DNA from: Cucumis sativus
Lineage: Eukaryota > Streptophyta > Magnoliopsida > Cucurbitales > Cucurbitaceae
NCBI RefSeq assembly: GCF_000004075.3
Contig: NC_026661.2
Span: 20,674,307 to 20,738,306 of the forward strand
DNA length: 64,000 nt
Direction: 5' to 3'
Both the position numbers and the translations under genes were made by a program. Shown here one piece after another: positions 23,151-34,600 of the stretch. The notes under the pieces are model-generated. The model ran no database searches and was not told the origin of the DNA. It worked only from the letters and a program-made list of their open reading frames with translations. The stretch's first letter is position 1. Every line of letters starts with the position of its first letter.

Positions 23151-26100
23151 AGGTGAAGAGACAAGATATTAAAAAGAATAATTAAGAAACCCTAAAAGAG
23201 AGGTCATTATTATTGAATTTGGATATGTAGATATATATGATGGATATAAGAGAGAGGGCTTTATATATTGATCAAATCAATATGTTCAATAATATATAAT
23301 CATTAATCTTGTACTTAAAATTAAATACTAATAATAATCATTAAATCTTATGTTTTTTTTTTCTCTTTTTCTCTCTTTTTTTTTTTTTTTAATTTCTGAG
23401 GATTAAATAATAGTCTGCTAGAGCATTTAGTTTATTTTTCATTCAAATTTTCAATGAAATAATGAAGGGCAGTATGGCCGATAATTGCCTTTTGATTATT
23501 GTACTGAGTCCAAGAATTAAAATATTTCTTGGGGAATGTATTCAATTATTGTTACGTAAGAAACACATGTGTGGAGAATATAAAAAAAAGACTCCATTCA
23601 ATTATATTGTGTGTGAATATATATACATACATACACACACTGACACACACACACATATACATAATGTAAAATGAAAAAAAATATATAAAAGATCAAAAAG
23701 TTCATTTACCACAAGGAACTATAGATCAAGATAGACTTTATTATATGTTTAGGATATCCATCGTGAATCTATCAACTAAATAGTGATATTTTCCTACAAA
23801 TATATCCTATTCTAAATTTCATTTTCTCTTATCTAAAAATAGTATTTTACCAAAAAAAAAAAAAAGTTATTTTCATGGAATGAATAGTTATATTTAAGGA
23901 ACATTTTTTTAAATAAAAAATAAACTAAAATATTTATAATATATTAAAATTTTTGGATTCTATCAATTATTTATGAATATGACTAATAGAAACATATTAA
24001 TATCTATAAATGTCTATCTTTGATAAATTACGAAAATTTGTTATATTTTATAAATGTTGTTAACTTTGTTATTTTTGATAATTCTTCTTAATAATTAATT
24101 AATAAAAGAAAAGAATTACAATTAATTTAGATATTAACTTTAAAATTAATTTAATGTTTATCTGAGAATAAAAAGATCTTATAAAATAAATTCCTCCACC
24201 CCTCGATCACTTCCATTCATTTTCCAAGAAAAGATAAAGTTAATCTAAGCGATTGCTATCTTAAGAATAAGAAAATATCTCATCCTCATATAGTAAAATA
24301 ATGATTATACAAAATTTATGTCAAATAAAGCATTTTCATTATTCATTAATGATCAGTTACGTGTAGTTATAATAATTTGCATCTCAAACTTAACTAAAAC
24401 TATTTTTATTCTCCGTAAATATATTGTGGCAAACAAATCCTTGAAAAGTAAAATTCAATTTCTAAATTGGTAAACAATCAAATCAAGATATATGTTTTCA
24501 AATTTTATTTAATCGAGTTCTTGTTTGGAGAGTTGGAATGAAATTCAAATTACTGAAAATAAAAAAGTGTTAAAACTGTGAGTAATTGCGTGAAAACGAA
24601 ACGAAAATGAGATCATAAATCATGAAAAGAGTGAAAAAAGATGAGATTGATAACTGTTGTAACGAAACGAGTTTTAAATTATAAATCAGATTCAAAAAAT
24701 TGAATTATCTTTAAACATAGATTTTGAATTATATTACATTACAAACTCATCTTATTACGAATCCTCAAACATTTCCCGTAAAACTTTTAATTAACAACAT
24801 GAACATAGTCAATGTTAGAATAATCTATATTGTGCGTTATTTTGTTTATATTATGAGGATAATGAAATCTTGAAAAGGGCCTTAGCTTAATCTGGCTCTT
24901 TGCAGTGAAGGCTACTTTAGTTCCTCATATGTATGTATATATTTGTCTTTTTCCTTGCATTTTCTTGCCACACACACACAATCCTAATATCCATTGCTTA
25001 AATCGTTTATTGAAAGATATATAATATAACATATGTATGGTTGAAATTGATACCACCACACATACAACCCACTTGATCTAAATTATTTTATTCATACACT
25101 AAAAATAGGATACTTTTATTGCACGTATGTGAGAAACATACAAAATAACATGAAAGCAACTTAATAGCGATTAGAGCTAATAGAAGTGCCATGATAATTA
25201 GAAGAAAAAAAATTGAACTTAAAATAGGACTAAAGAGGTTGCAACAATTTATTGATTTATATAAAGAAGTAAAAGTTTGGAAGCAAATTATTTTGAAATG
25301 ATTAAAATAATTTTTGTATGGTTGAAAATCACTCCAACAAAATTAAATTGAATATTTAATTTTATATAAACAAAATTTATATTGATTTATCAAACATTTT
25401 CAAGTTGATTTTGAAAACGATGGCATAAACTCAATTCTCCTAACTGTTTTTTTTATACCCCACGGTAAAATCAGTACTAGATTTAGAGGTTGAGCTATCT
25501 TAACAAAACACTATACATAGTTAAATATCACATATTCAAATGATTGGTAAGTAATAATGTGCTAAGGCATCTCATATATACATATAGGTCCAAATATATA
25601 AAAGTTAGAGATATAGAAGTGTTTAGACAGCAAAAACACCAATAATAACGAATGAAAACTTAATTAATCTGAGCATATAGGAGAAGATCGTGATGATGAC
25701 AGGAAGGAGTTTTGGAAAGAATAGGAAGGAAGTTGACAAAGCAAGAAACAAAGAGAAACTTGGAAAGCTAGCTAAGTACTATACATATATATATGACATT
25801 TAAATAGTTTTGGGGTAGAGAAAGACAATATCAATAGTAATGTGTCTTTGTCCTTTTTACAAGATAAATAAACCCAAAACCATTTTGTATTGTTTCCAAG
25901 TGTTTCAATTTATTCCTATTTTCCAACAATCTCATTCACTCCTTTTCTAATGGATCATTGCAAAACTAGCCACCACTTATTTTTTTATGTGGGCTATATT
26001 TTTTTTCTTTTAACCAGCCCTAGTACACATTTAGGCGAAACAGACCATTCCAAACTGTGTGTTTGATATTTTGAAAAAAATTCATTAATCATAGAGGAGG

Positions 26101-27000
26101 AGCAGTACAAAAGAGGAGATAGAGAAAAGTCGAAATTAAGAAAAGTCACAGGAAAGTGGGAGAAAGCAGATAAATTCAGAGCAATGGAGGATGAACTATA
26201 TTATTATTATTTGTAAGTGTGTTTGATATATATACTATCTGGTTGTGTGTTTGTTTTACTTTGCAATCTTTGAATGGTTAGGGTTGTTGCAATATGTGCG
26301 AGTTGTGATCTTCATTTTGTTCACCTCAACCTAAAAATCGAATCAAGTTGATTGGTTATAGAAAGTTTCAGCTTCACTTGAATAGACTATTTTTCTTGTC
26401 TAATTCAACTCAACTTGTATAACGTTGAATAAATCAAACTTTTTCACTCTAACTTCTCATTCGTCTACCATAAACAACAAAATTGAAATAAATAAATAAA
26501 TAAATTGTTAGTTCTACAAAAGTAATAATTATTAATATCAAACTAAGTGGGAGTTCCATGTTATAGTCAAAAGTAAAGATCTTACATTTCCTTTGGATTT
26601 ATTATGGTCTTTAGTTTAATTTTTATATGATAGCCTTTAGGTTTTCTATTTTCTATTTGTTGAGTAAAATCAAAATAGACAGTGGGCTACTCATGCTAAA
26701 CTTTCCACCCTTCAAAATTAATAATAAACAAATAAAGTATTTTGTTTTTCTCCACTTAATTTCTAATTTATTTGTTTCGTAAGTATCTATTTATGAATGT
26801 GGTGGAAACAAAATTTGTTCAATTATCAACTCAATAATCAAAATTTTACAAAATTTTCCATTGGCATGATGAGGCACCAACAACAAAAAGCATAAATTTT
26901 TGTTAAACAATGTCATATTATTGAAGTGAATAAATAAAATTTGTATTGTCTTTATCAATAAGATTGTAACAAATAATGTAATCAAATGAGCAATAGAATA
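23151..27000. other. Distal non-coding DNA upstream of GA3ox-A, no gene seen
   Basis: This 3.8 kb stretch is AT-rich, with T and A tracts (23346-23391, 23850-23865) and many TA microsatellites. I found no exon-like frames with family motifs on either strand and no clear match elsewhere in the window. Confidence 0.55.
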
Positions 27001-27490
27001 TGAGAGTTATTTACAAGCAACAGAGAAAAAGACATCTGACATGGAATGAACAACCAGCCTAGCAAATCTATTTCTGTAATAATAATAATAGTAGTAGTAA
27101 TAATAATAAAATAAAAACAGCCTAGCAAATCACATTTCAAAATTCAAGCAGAAATAATTCTTTTTATTCTTGGAAAAAAAAGAAAGAAAAAAAGAAAAAG
27201 AAAATCCATGCACTAATACTAATGCAAAAATGAAAGAATAATAATCTTTATTGCATGCACATGCAATGGAGGCCATGGAATCCATCACACAATAGCAAGT
27301 TGGTATTTAAGTTTTGTAGGGTAATCTATAAAAGAGACAATAGAAAAAACAAAAAGAAGTGAAAAGGATAAATAAAAATAAAATAAAATGTTTTGAGTTT
27401 TATTTTGGCTTTGGCTTTAGCTTTAACTTTGGCTATGGTAGATATATAGAGATCTTCTTTGGGCACATGCACTTGTCTTCTTCTAAAATA
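27001..27490. promoter_or_regulatory. Duplicated distal element, copy upstream of GA3ox-A
   Basis: This block matches 34235-34600 (upstream of GA3ox-B) along most of its length, and its last 100 bases match 48190-48300 (upstream of GA3ox-D). Shared parts include CAGCCTAGCAAAT-like sequence, the palindrome TTGCATGCACATGCAA, AGCAAGTTGGTATTTAAGTT, TATAAAAGAGACA, a GGCTTT-rich tract, GGGCACATGCA and TTGTCTTCTTCTAAAATAT. It has no convincing ORF. It is either a retained piece of the duplicated unit or a distal regulatory or non-coding RNA element. Confidence 0.55.
27251..27266. promoter_or_regulatory. Palindromic RY-type motif, copy A
   Basis: TTGCATGCACATGCAA is an inverted repeat of TTGCATG with a two-base spacer. 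It contains CATGCA, the RY core bound by B3-domain factors such as FUSCA3 and LEC2. It is identical at 34352-34367. Binding is inferred from sequence alone. Confidence 0.45.
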
Positions 27491-27944
27491 TCGTCAAAAG
27501 TATTGTGATCGAAATTATGAAGATGCTAAGAATCTGTTTGATAACGCTCATGTTTTCTATTTTTTATTTTTCATGTTTCTCGTTTCTTCTTTTTTAAGAA
27601 CAAAAAACAGGAGTATATGTTTGATAACTATTCTTCGTTTTCTGTTTTTAAATAAACAAAAAAACATAAACATAAATTTGTTTGATAATTCTTTCTTGTT
27701 TCTCGTTTCTCCTATTATTTTTCTCTAACATTTTCCCTTCATTTTTCTTTTTATTTAGATATAATATAATGATGTAAAAAAATATATATACACAATTCAT
27801 TAAAATATGAAAAAACTAGACATTTTCAAAAGTATAAAAAAATAAAACTACTTACAAATTATAACAAAATTCATTAATCTCTAGTCCAGTTTAAGTTTTC
27901 TTTTCTAAAGAATCTAATCATATATTTAAAAAGCAGATTTTTTT
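27491..27944. other. AT-rich stretch, possibly dispersed-repeat derived
   Basis: It contains three similar phrases of the type TTTGATAA...TTTTCT...TTTC (27537, 27620 and 27680 areas), like degenerate copies of a short T-rich repeat. The open frame through it is low-complexity and rich in F and L, and is not credible as a protein. Confidence 0.35.
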
Positions 27945-28400
27945 ATCGCCCTTACCGCCCAATAAAAAAATTATTGGGTCAGCAGACGCACCCGAGCATC
28001 TCTACAAGGTGGATATTCCCTTAGCGCCCTTATCATTCCCGCTTCATTAATAATCAAGCAAAGATAGTATAGAAAGTAGGAAGAAGCTAGTATAAAAGAC
28101 TAGTGATAAGCTCGATACAAAAGACCCAAAAAAACTAAACAAAAACTTGAATATTTAAGGCAATAGAACTGACATTGTAGTTAGTAAAAAACTTTGATCT
28201 AGTAGACTAGAGGCCTCGTGAGAGCACAAGCATCGTCCCATAGCTCGCACTTGGATCTTTCTTTGCTTTCGAAGATTCTTTGGTTCCTTTCCAACCACAT
28301 TAACAACAATAATACAACAATAAAGTTGAAAGTAATGACCCCTTTTTCGTAGTACTTCTGATTTATAGAACATATCTCCTCGATGACACACAAAAGCTAA
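27945..28400 (-). mobile_element. LINE 3'-end fragment, minus orientation
   Basis: The minus-strand frame at 28393-28199 contains VLLLLMWLERNQRIFESKER, which matches the zf-RVT tail of the LINE at 10340-11530. The non-coding tail down to 27945 matches the 3' tail of the copy at 3775-4300 (GGGTGC.TCTGCTGACCCAA-like end and a GGGNNTATCCACC-like core). Only the last part of the element survives. Confidence 0.7.
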
Positions 28401-29804
28401 TGAAAAATTGCATCAAATGACAAAAATATTTAAAAGAAAAATATCTCATAACTAATTTTTTTTACATATTACAAATATGATAAAATTAGTGAATATCAAA
28501 CGACTATCAGATAGTAATCATAGGGCTATCAAAATGTCATGATCACTTTTAAATTTGCTATTTTTACAAATTTAAAAAATATTGTAACATACGTTCTATT
28601 ATCATAATTTTTTTTTCTATTTTTGGAAAAGTATCAAACTTAATACATTTAATTAAGTCATACATACAACTAATAGATAAGTATATATGTGAAAGGCTTT
28701 ACATCAGTCCAAAATTGAACACATTATTCTTCTTCTTTTACTCAATTTTCCATTTTTCTCATTGGAGTCAAAATAATAAAAGATGATGTAGTGTGATAAT
28801 AGAAAAAATGAATGTGATTATTTAATATATATGTATGTATGTGTATAATATATATAAAATATGAAATTCCCAATTTATAGATAAAAGTTGTGCGTACGAA
28901 ATTACTGATTAGAATGGAATATTCTATCAAGAAATAAAAAATGAAAAACTTTTTTGAACAAGTTTAAAACTAAAGTAAAAATTACAAGTTGGAGTAATAC
29001 AAAATTAGTCAACTATATAATCTTTGTATGAACAATAATAGACCTCAAAGCCAGTCAAAAAGTTTTTCAACTACACCTTCCAATCAATTTATTGTCAATA
29101 TTCTTTTTCAAATTAAGTTAAAGATTCCATTTAATAACTATTCTTTTTCTAAAAATTAAATTTATTCACTCCATGTTTTACAATAGTTTGTATCCTCCTA
29201 AACAAAATAGTTGAATTAATCTTAACCAAATTCTAATATCAAAAGTATTTATTTTGTTCCGTTTCGAAAACGTTGATAAAAAATACATAATGAAAATAAA
29301 AAAGAAATTTAGAGACAAAAGAGATGTTTTATAAAGGCCTTAATTAACGGTAAACACTAGAAATAAAAAATATTATAGTTATCAAATGTGGTCTAAGTTT
29401 TTCATGTGCATAAAGTTTTTTAAGTTAATTTTGAATTTGGTTAGTTTTGTTGTGACACTAGTTGTATAGATACCAAAAGTTTAAATCGATATAGGCTAAT
29501 TAGAGCAAAATGACGACACAAATAAACCTTAGGAATATCATATATATAGTTTACTAGGCTTGATGAATCAGAGATAGAATCAAAGAGATGCTAAAAAAGA
29601 CATACAAAGAACATTAAGGTGCTTGATAGTGCACTAGGCTTGACGTTAGAAACCCCTCAGAAAATAGTCATGGCATTTGTATACCAAATATTTCTATGGT
29701 TTATATTACATGTAGAAGTACAGCATGAATATAATTAATGTTATGATCACTAACAATGTATATATTTAGATCCGAAACTTATGCAAGGAATTGATTTTAT
29801 AGTT
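28401..29804. other. Intergenic AT-rich DNA, no gene seen
   Basis: It lies between the LINE fragment and the duplicated flank block of GA3ox-B. Only short frames without motifs are present. Confidence 0.55.
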
Positions 29805-29905
29805 CAAACCCTTTTGTGTAGATATTGTATAGATTTGAAAAAAACTGTTGTGGAAGGCAACAAATTCCCACCATTGATATCATGACCAATGAACACAACA
29901 AATAA
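29805..29905. repeat. Duplicated 3'-flank block shared with 8985-9085
   Basis: This is the GA3ox-B side copy of the block described at 8985. It lies 1.0 kb beyond the B stop codon, whereas the A copy lies 4.7 kb beyond the A stop. The LINE fragment at 10340-11530 accounts for part of the difference. A further short match follows (GATTGAAATGGAC at about 9824 and 30409). Confidence 0.8.
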
Positions 29906-30946
29906 ATGGTTTATATTGAAAAAATTATAAAGACTAATTTAGATGTGTTTAGAAGTAGAAATAATAGGGGATAAATATGGAAAAATGATGATATTATGAA
30001 CTTATGTCAAGATTCACATAAACATATATTGTGAATCTTGCTTAAATTAAAAAAAAAAAACACATTGTGAATATGAAACTTCTTTACACATCTAGAATAT
30101 AATAAATATATTTTACAAAGTTAAGTAATATTTCTTGTTGCATTGCATGATAAGTTGCTAGCCCATCATTCATTTTTTTTTTAATATTCACAAGATAAGA
30201 AGTATCAAATAGATGCACCGAGACATTATTTCAACTAAAATTTAAAATAAAGTTTTAAATTTAATTTGTGTATATATGTCTTACAACTAATGATGAAATT
30301 ATATAAACTTTATTTTATCATGAGGGATGATATTAGGGTACTTTGAACTAACAAAGTCAATGTCTATATTTACAAAGTCATTGACGTACTATTTAATTTA
30401 ATTTGATATGATTGAAATGGACCTTAACAGGTACTAGGGTTGGGCAGATTAAATGCACATTTCTACCATATGATATATGTGAAGGATAAAAAAAAAAGGA
30501 CATGCTTCTATTATAACTTGTGAAGAATGCTGTTATATACACTTTTATTTTTTCTATTCTTCGTCTTCGTTCTTTTTCCTTTTATGGATCTTGGAAGTGT
30601 TACCTTTCTTTATTACGTTTTTGAAATATATCTTACATGATTGTAATTAAAGATATGTATATATATAATAATTGTGTTAAGATATTTATGTATATACACA
30701 AACATACATTCAAACTCAAAGATGATAATTGAAGATATGTATATAAATATATAATTCAACAATTTACTATGCCACCTTTTACTTAGGCAGAATAGTAATC
30801 ATCTCTCTTTCTAATTTCTTCAAACTGTATCATCTTTAATTTCAGACACACTGTGGATATATTAGATATTACTACTGACTACACCCACCAACCATGCAAA
30901 AACCTCCCCTGTGATTCAAAATTATTAATTAAAGAAACCCTAAACT

Positions 30947-32560
30947 TCAATTGGCTTTAGTTACATTAATATTTATGCAGTTGGCCAAAATGGGGAAGAT
31001 CTGTATTTTTTCTTTAATTTTCACCTGGCTGTGATCGTTGACATCTGACGATTCAGTAGGAGGAGTGGATAGACGGATAGATGGAAGTGTGTCGTTAAAA
31101 AGCTCAGCTTTTTTACAAAGGTACTCAGCCCAAGTTACCGTAGGGTAAAGTAATGGTTGAGTTGGGTTCACTAATTTCTTAATCGGTGAAATTTCGGCGT
31201 GTACTGGCGGTCCAAAAAAGTACGCCACCGAGAGCCGTTTTCGGTCCCGATTCACTACGGCCTGATGGAATGGACTCGAGTACAACCCATTTGTAAGAAT
31301 CTGTAGCAAGTCTGCTACTTGAACCACCAGTGCACCGGGTACAGGATCGACAGTCACCCACCGTTTCCCTTCTCTCAACACTTGTAACCCACTAGCGTTG
31401 TTTTGATACAAAAGGGTTAAGAAGCAAGAGTCGGTGTGAACTCCAATCCCCATCGCCCTGTCTGGGTCCGGGCACACTGGGTAAGAGTTTAAATTCATCA
31501 CTCCACTACTGGTCGGGAAATCCCCATTCGGTCCGGCCCAATTCACATCCTCCCGGGTTATGCCTAATTCCCCCAACGCAAGCCACACCACCCTTCCACA
31601 TAGACCCTTCATCTCTCGGTCGTATTCTTCAATTATATCACTGCAACAAATTATACATTCTCACTTCTTTGTATATATGTATATAGTTTTAACCATAAAC
31701 TTAAATAAGGCGTATTCCAGTTATCGTTAAATAAATTATCTTATGCATTTGATGAGTTGTAGAACATATGTTATGAAGTTAGGTAGTAACTTTTTCTTAA
31801 AAATATAACCTTAGAGGTTTTTTATTTTGTCTCAACTAAATTCATTCATACATCCTTACCACCTTCGTCATCTAATCATTTGTGCATTCGTCTAAACTTA
31901 TTTGTGTACAAATTTTTAATGTATATATTAAAATTGTTTGGTTTTTGAAAATAATGATAAAATAGTTGATAAAACAAAAGATTGAAAGGGAGAATGTTTG
32001 TGAACCGGAGACAAAATGATTGTCAAACGAAGAAGAGTAATAGACTAATAGTTATACCAATATTTGGTGCAGTCATGAGGCCAGAGTATTTGAAAGTGTT
32101 CGAGAGGGGAACCACTGACGGTGAAGCCTTCAGACCACATACTTTTAGGGAAGAAGGTGGAGATACGAAAGCGACCATAGCCATTGACGCCATCGCGGGA
32201 GCGAGCGGCCTTAAGCTTTTGGGGAGTGGGAAGATCAAAGAGATCATTAAGCAAGGATTCCATAGAGTTGAGGACAGAAATGGGGACGCCGTGGTTAATG
32301 GCCTGGAATACCCCCCAAGTTCGTAAGGCATTGCCGATGAGCTTGGGGGCATTAGGGAGAGATAGATCAATTAAAGGGACAGAGTCGGTGTCGGACGAAA
32401 GATCAGAAATATTGGATTGATCTGTAAAGGAAGGGAAAGAGTTGGGTTGTACCCAATCATGAGAGTCGGGGATTTGTTCAAAAGAGTCAAGGTTTTTGTT
32501 GGTGAGAGCGTGGACAGGGTCGGTTTTGTAGGCCTCGATCATTTTGGGGATGGTGGCCAT
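30947..32560 (-). CDS. GA3ox: Gibberellin 3-beta-dioxygenase, array member B, extended C terminus
   Basis: Exons at 32560-32058 and 31640-30947, with a 417-base phase 2 intron, encode about 398 residues. The core is complete: WSEGFT, NSYPVCPDP, HTD (H236, D238), H293 in PFHQAVV and R303 in RKRLS. The protein is about 24 residues longer than A and D. Where A and D end after HSQVKV or HNQVKV, B reads on as VKIKEKIQIF and further. The DNA of this extension aligns with the 3' UTR of GA3ox-D, so the ancestral stop codon has been lost and UTR is now coding. The catalytic domain is intact, so activity is expected unless the tail destabilises the protein. The start is supported by the conserved ATxPK-like N terminus and by a TATA box at 32648-32656. 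Confidence 0.9.
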
Positions 32561-32647
32561 GTTTGAAAATATGAAGATAAGTACTTGGGATGACTGTAAA
32601 ATAGGGAAGATAAAAGAGGTGAGAGATTTACAATGTTTAACTTTCTT

Positions 32648-32656
32648 TATTTATAG
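32648..32656 (-). promoter_or_regulatory. TATA box of GA3ox-B
   Basis: The minus strand reads CTATAAATA, 88-96 bases upstream of the ATG, embedded in CCTCTATAAATA as in GA3ox-D. GAAGTTGTGAGC lies immediately upstream and resembles the GTTGTCAGC box of GA3ox-A. Confidence 0.7.
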
Positions 32657-34234
32657 AGGCTCACAACTTCTCTTGCTATCATACCTAAACTTGTCATGAG
32701 GTTTCCTTTAAGATTGTTCTAACTTTTAATATAAATTGCTCCAAGTTTTATTTTTTGAAAAACCGATTGTGAAATAAAGTAAAGTTTGGTTGATGAATTT
32801 TAAATTTTAATACAATCCAATACAATTTAATTTTATGCTTTGTATACATCCCATTTGTAAACATAAAAACAAAAATGAATCACAAACCAAATAGAGGCTA
32901 AAATATTTAATACAATCTAAGTTATCCTCGTCAATATGCATGCATCCTACCAAATTATCCAAAAGAAAAAAAAAATTAATTAAGCGAATTCCTAGCTATC
33001 AAAACTATCGTTGTACATCTTACCAAATTGTTTAATTTTTTTTCTAAAATATTTTAATTTACTTTTTATGTTGTAATATGGCGGGATGACGGGTACATGA
33101 TGATCTTAAGAATTGTTCGTCAGTCGCCAAATCATAGTTTTTCAGGTCACAAACTGTGGTTAATATTGTTTTGCTCATTTTCCTTATTTCTCTCATCAGT
33201 GTCCATTTTTTCAGAGCATGCAGAGCCACCTATGAACAAAAGATCAGTTACATGCAAATAGAAACGAACAATTAACATTTATTCATATCTAAATGATATT
33301 CTCAAAAGGTGATGAAGGTTAAACGTCGGGCAGTTACATGCAAGACTTCAAAGAGAGAACACGACAAGGTCTTACGTGTGAGATGCATTAACGATATAAA
33401 TATTAGAGATAGAGAGAACAGAGAGTACCGCCATGCATGGGATATCCCTCCTGCCTTGTGACGATCATTATTGTTCAAAAGTATAGGTTTTTCTTTATCT
33501 CCATGCAATTACGGTATTATACTCATGTATATTGACATATTTCCATCTTATAATTTCTTTATTTGCATGGTTCAATGTTGACAACAGGAATGGATCAATA
33601 TTTCTTTTGTATTGTACAATAATCATGAGCTACTAATTTGAGAGTATGATAGTACTAATAATATATACCAACTTAATTGAAATGTGTTAGTGTACCTATT
33701 GATCTCATTTTTGTTCAGTATCTTATCGAAAGAAATTATGATAAATAATATAATGTCACTAATCAAGTTAATATAAATAATAAATATTTCAATATTTTCA
33801 AAAAAGTATAAAATATTTATATTAATTTAAATAATTTAGAAACATTCATTAACAATTGTTTTATTGGTATTTTCATCACTATTTTTTTTTTTTTTTTTTT
33901 GTTGATATCGGCGTTTTAAACTTCAAATGTAAACAAAGTTAAAAGGATATTTTGACTTGTGAGCTTTGTTTATTGGCATATTTTGTTGTTTAGATACAAA
34001 ATTAATAAAATCTCAATTCATAATATATAAATGAAAACTACTAACTTTATTGTATCCGACTTCCGACTAACGAATAAGAAAGAATTATATTCAAAATAGA
34101 TAATATTTTATATAATAATATATCCGGCTAACAAAATAAATCATTAAAATTTTATATGTAAAATAAACAGTATTATATTATTTGTATAAGAATATACAAA
34201 CGTTGTGTTATGTTAGACGTCATAAATAAAATAT
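32657..34234. other. Upstream region of GA3ox-B, no gene seen
   Basis: This non-coding DNA is AT-rich with a T19 tract at 33882-33900. It lacks the dozen blocks shared by the A and D upstream regions; only the distal element at 34235-34600 is present. B has therefore either lost the intervening several kilobases or was copied without them. Confidence 0.6.
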
Positions 34235-34600
34235 AGAATATGGGAGTTACATGCAAAAGAATGACACGTCATATGGAAATAAATAGCCAGCCTAAGCAAA
34301 TTAAATGTCCCATATCAAAATTCAAACAAAACAAAACCCCTTTCTATTTATTTGCATGCACATGCAATGGAAACCATGGAGTAATAGTACATCACACAAA
34401 GGCAAGTTGGTATTTAAGTTTTATAGGTGTCACATAAAAGAGACAAAACAGAAAAAGAAAGTAAAAATGTCCAATTGAAAAAAATAGAGAAAAAGAAATG
34501 TTTGAGACTTTTGTTTTGGCTTTGATTATGCTTATGGTGGATATAGAAATCTTGGCCACATGCAATTGTCTTCTTCTGAAATATGGTCAAAGGCATAGAT
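34235..34600. promoter_or_regulatory. Duplicated distal element, copy upstream of GA3ox-B
   Basis: It aligns with 27001-27490, including the RY palindrome, GCAAGTTGGTATTTAAGTTT, CATAAAAGAGACAAAACAGA and the final TTGTCTTCTTCTGAAATAT segment. It is 1.7 kb upstream of the B start codon, compared with 12 kb for copy A. Confidence 0.55.
34352..34367. promoter_or_regulatory. Palindromic RY-type motif, copy B
   Basis: TTGCATGCACATGCAA is identical to the motif at 27251-27266. It lies 1.8 kb upstream of GA3ox-B on the promoter side. Confidence 0.45.

Noticed and set aside
27243-27300. Short minus-strand frame MDSMASIACAC in distal element A, with a similar frame in B (SMVSIACACK)
   Set aside because: The shared residues only reflect the conserved RY palindrome and its flank. 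The frames start and end differently, so a conserved micropeptide is not supported.
27440-27490. GGGCACATGCA in the distal element, reminiscent of the 3' half of miR164
   Set aside because: The 5' half of the miRNA is absent, the match breaks at the CG step, and no complementary arm was found nearby.
27459-27728. 89-codon frame after the distal element
   Set aside because: Composition is almost entirely F, L, S, I, N and K from T/A-rich repeats, and the frame is not kept in the paralogous copies at 34.6 and 48.3 kb.
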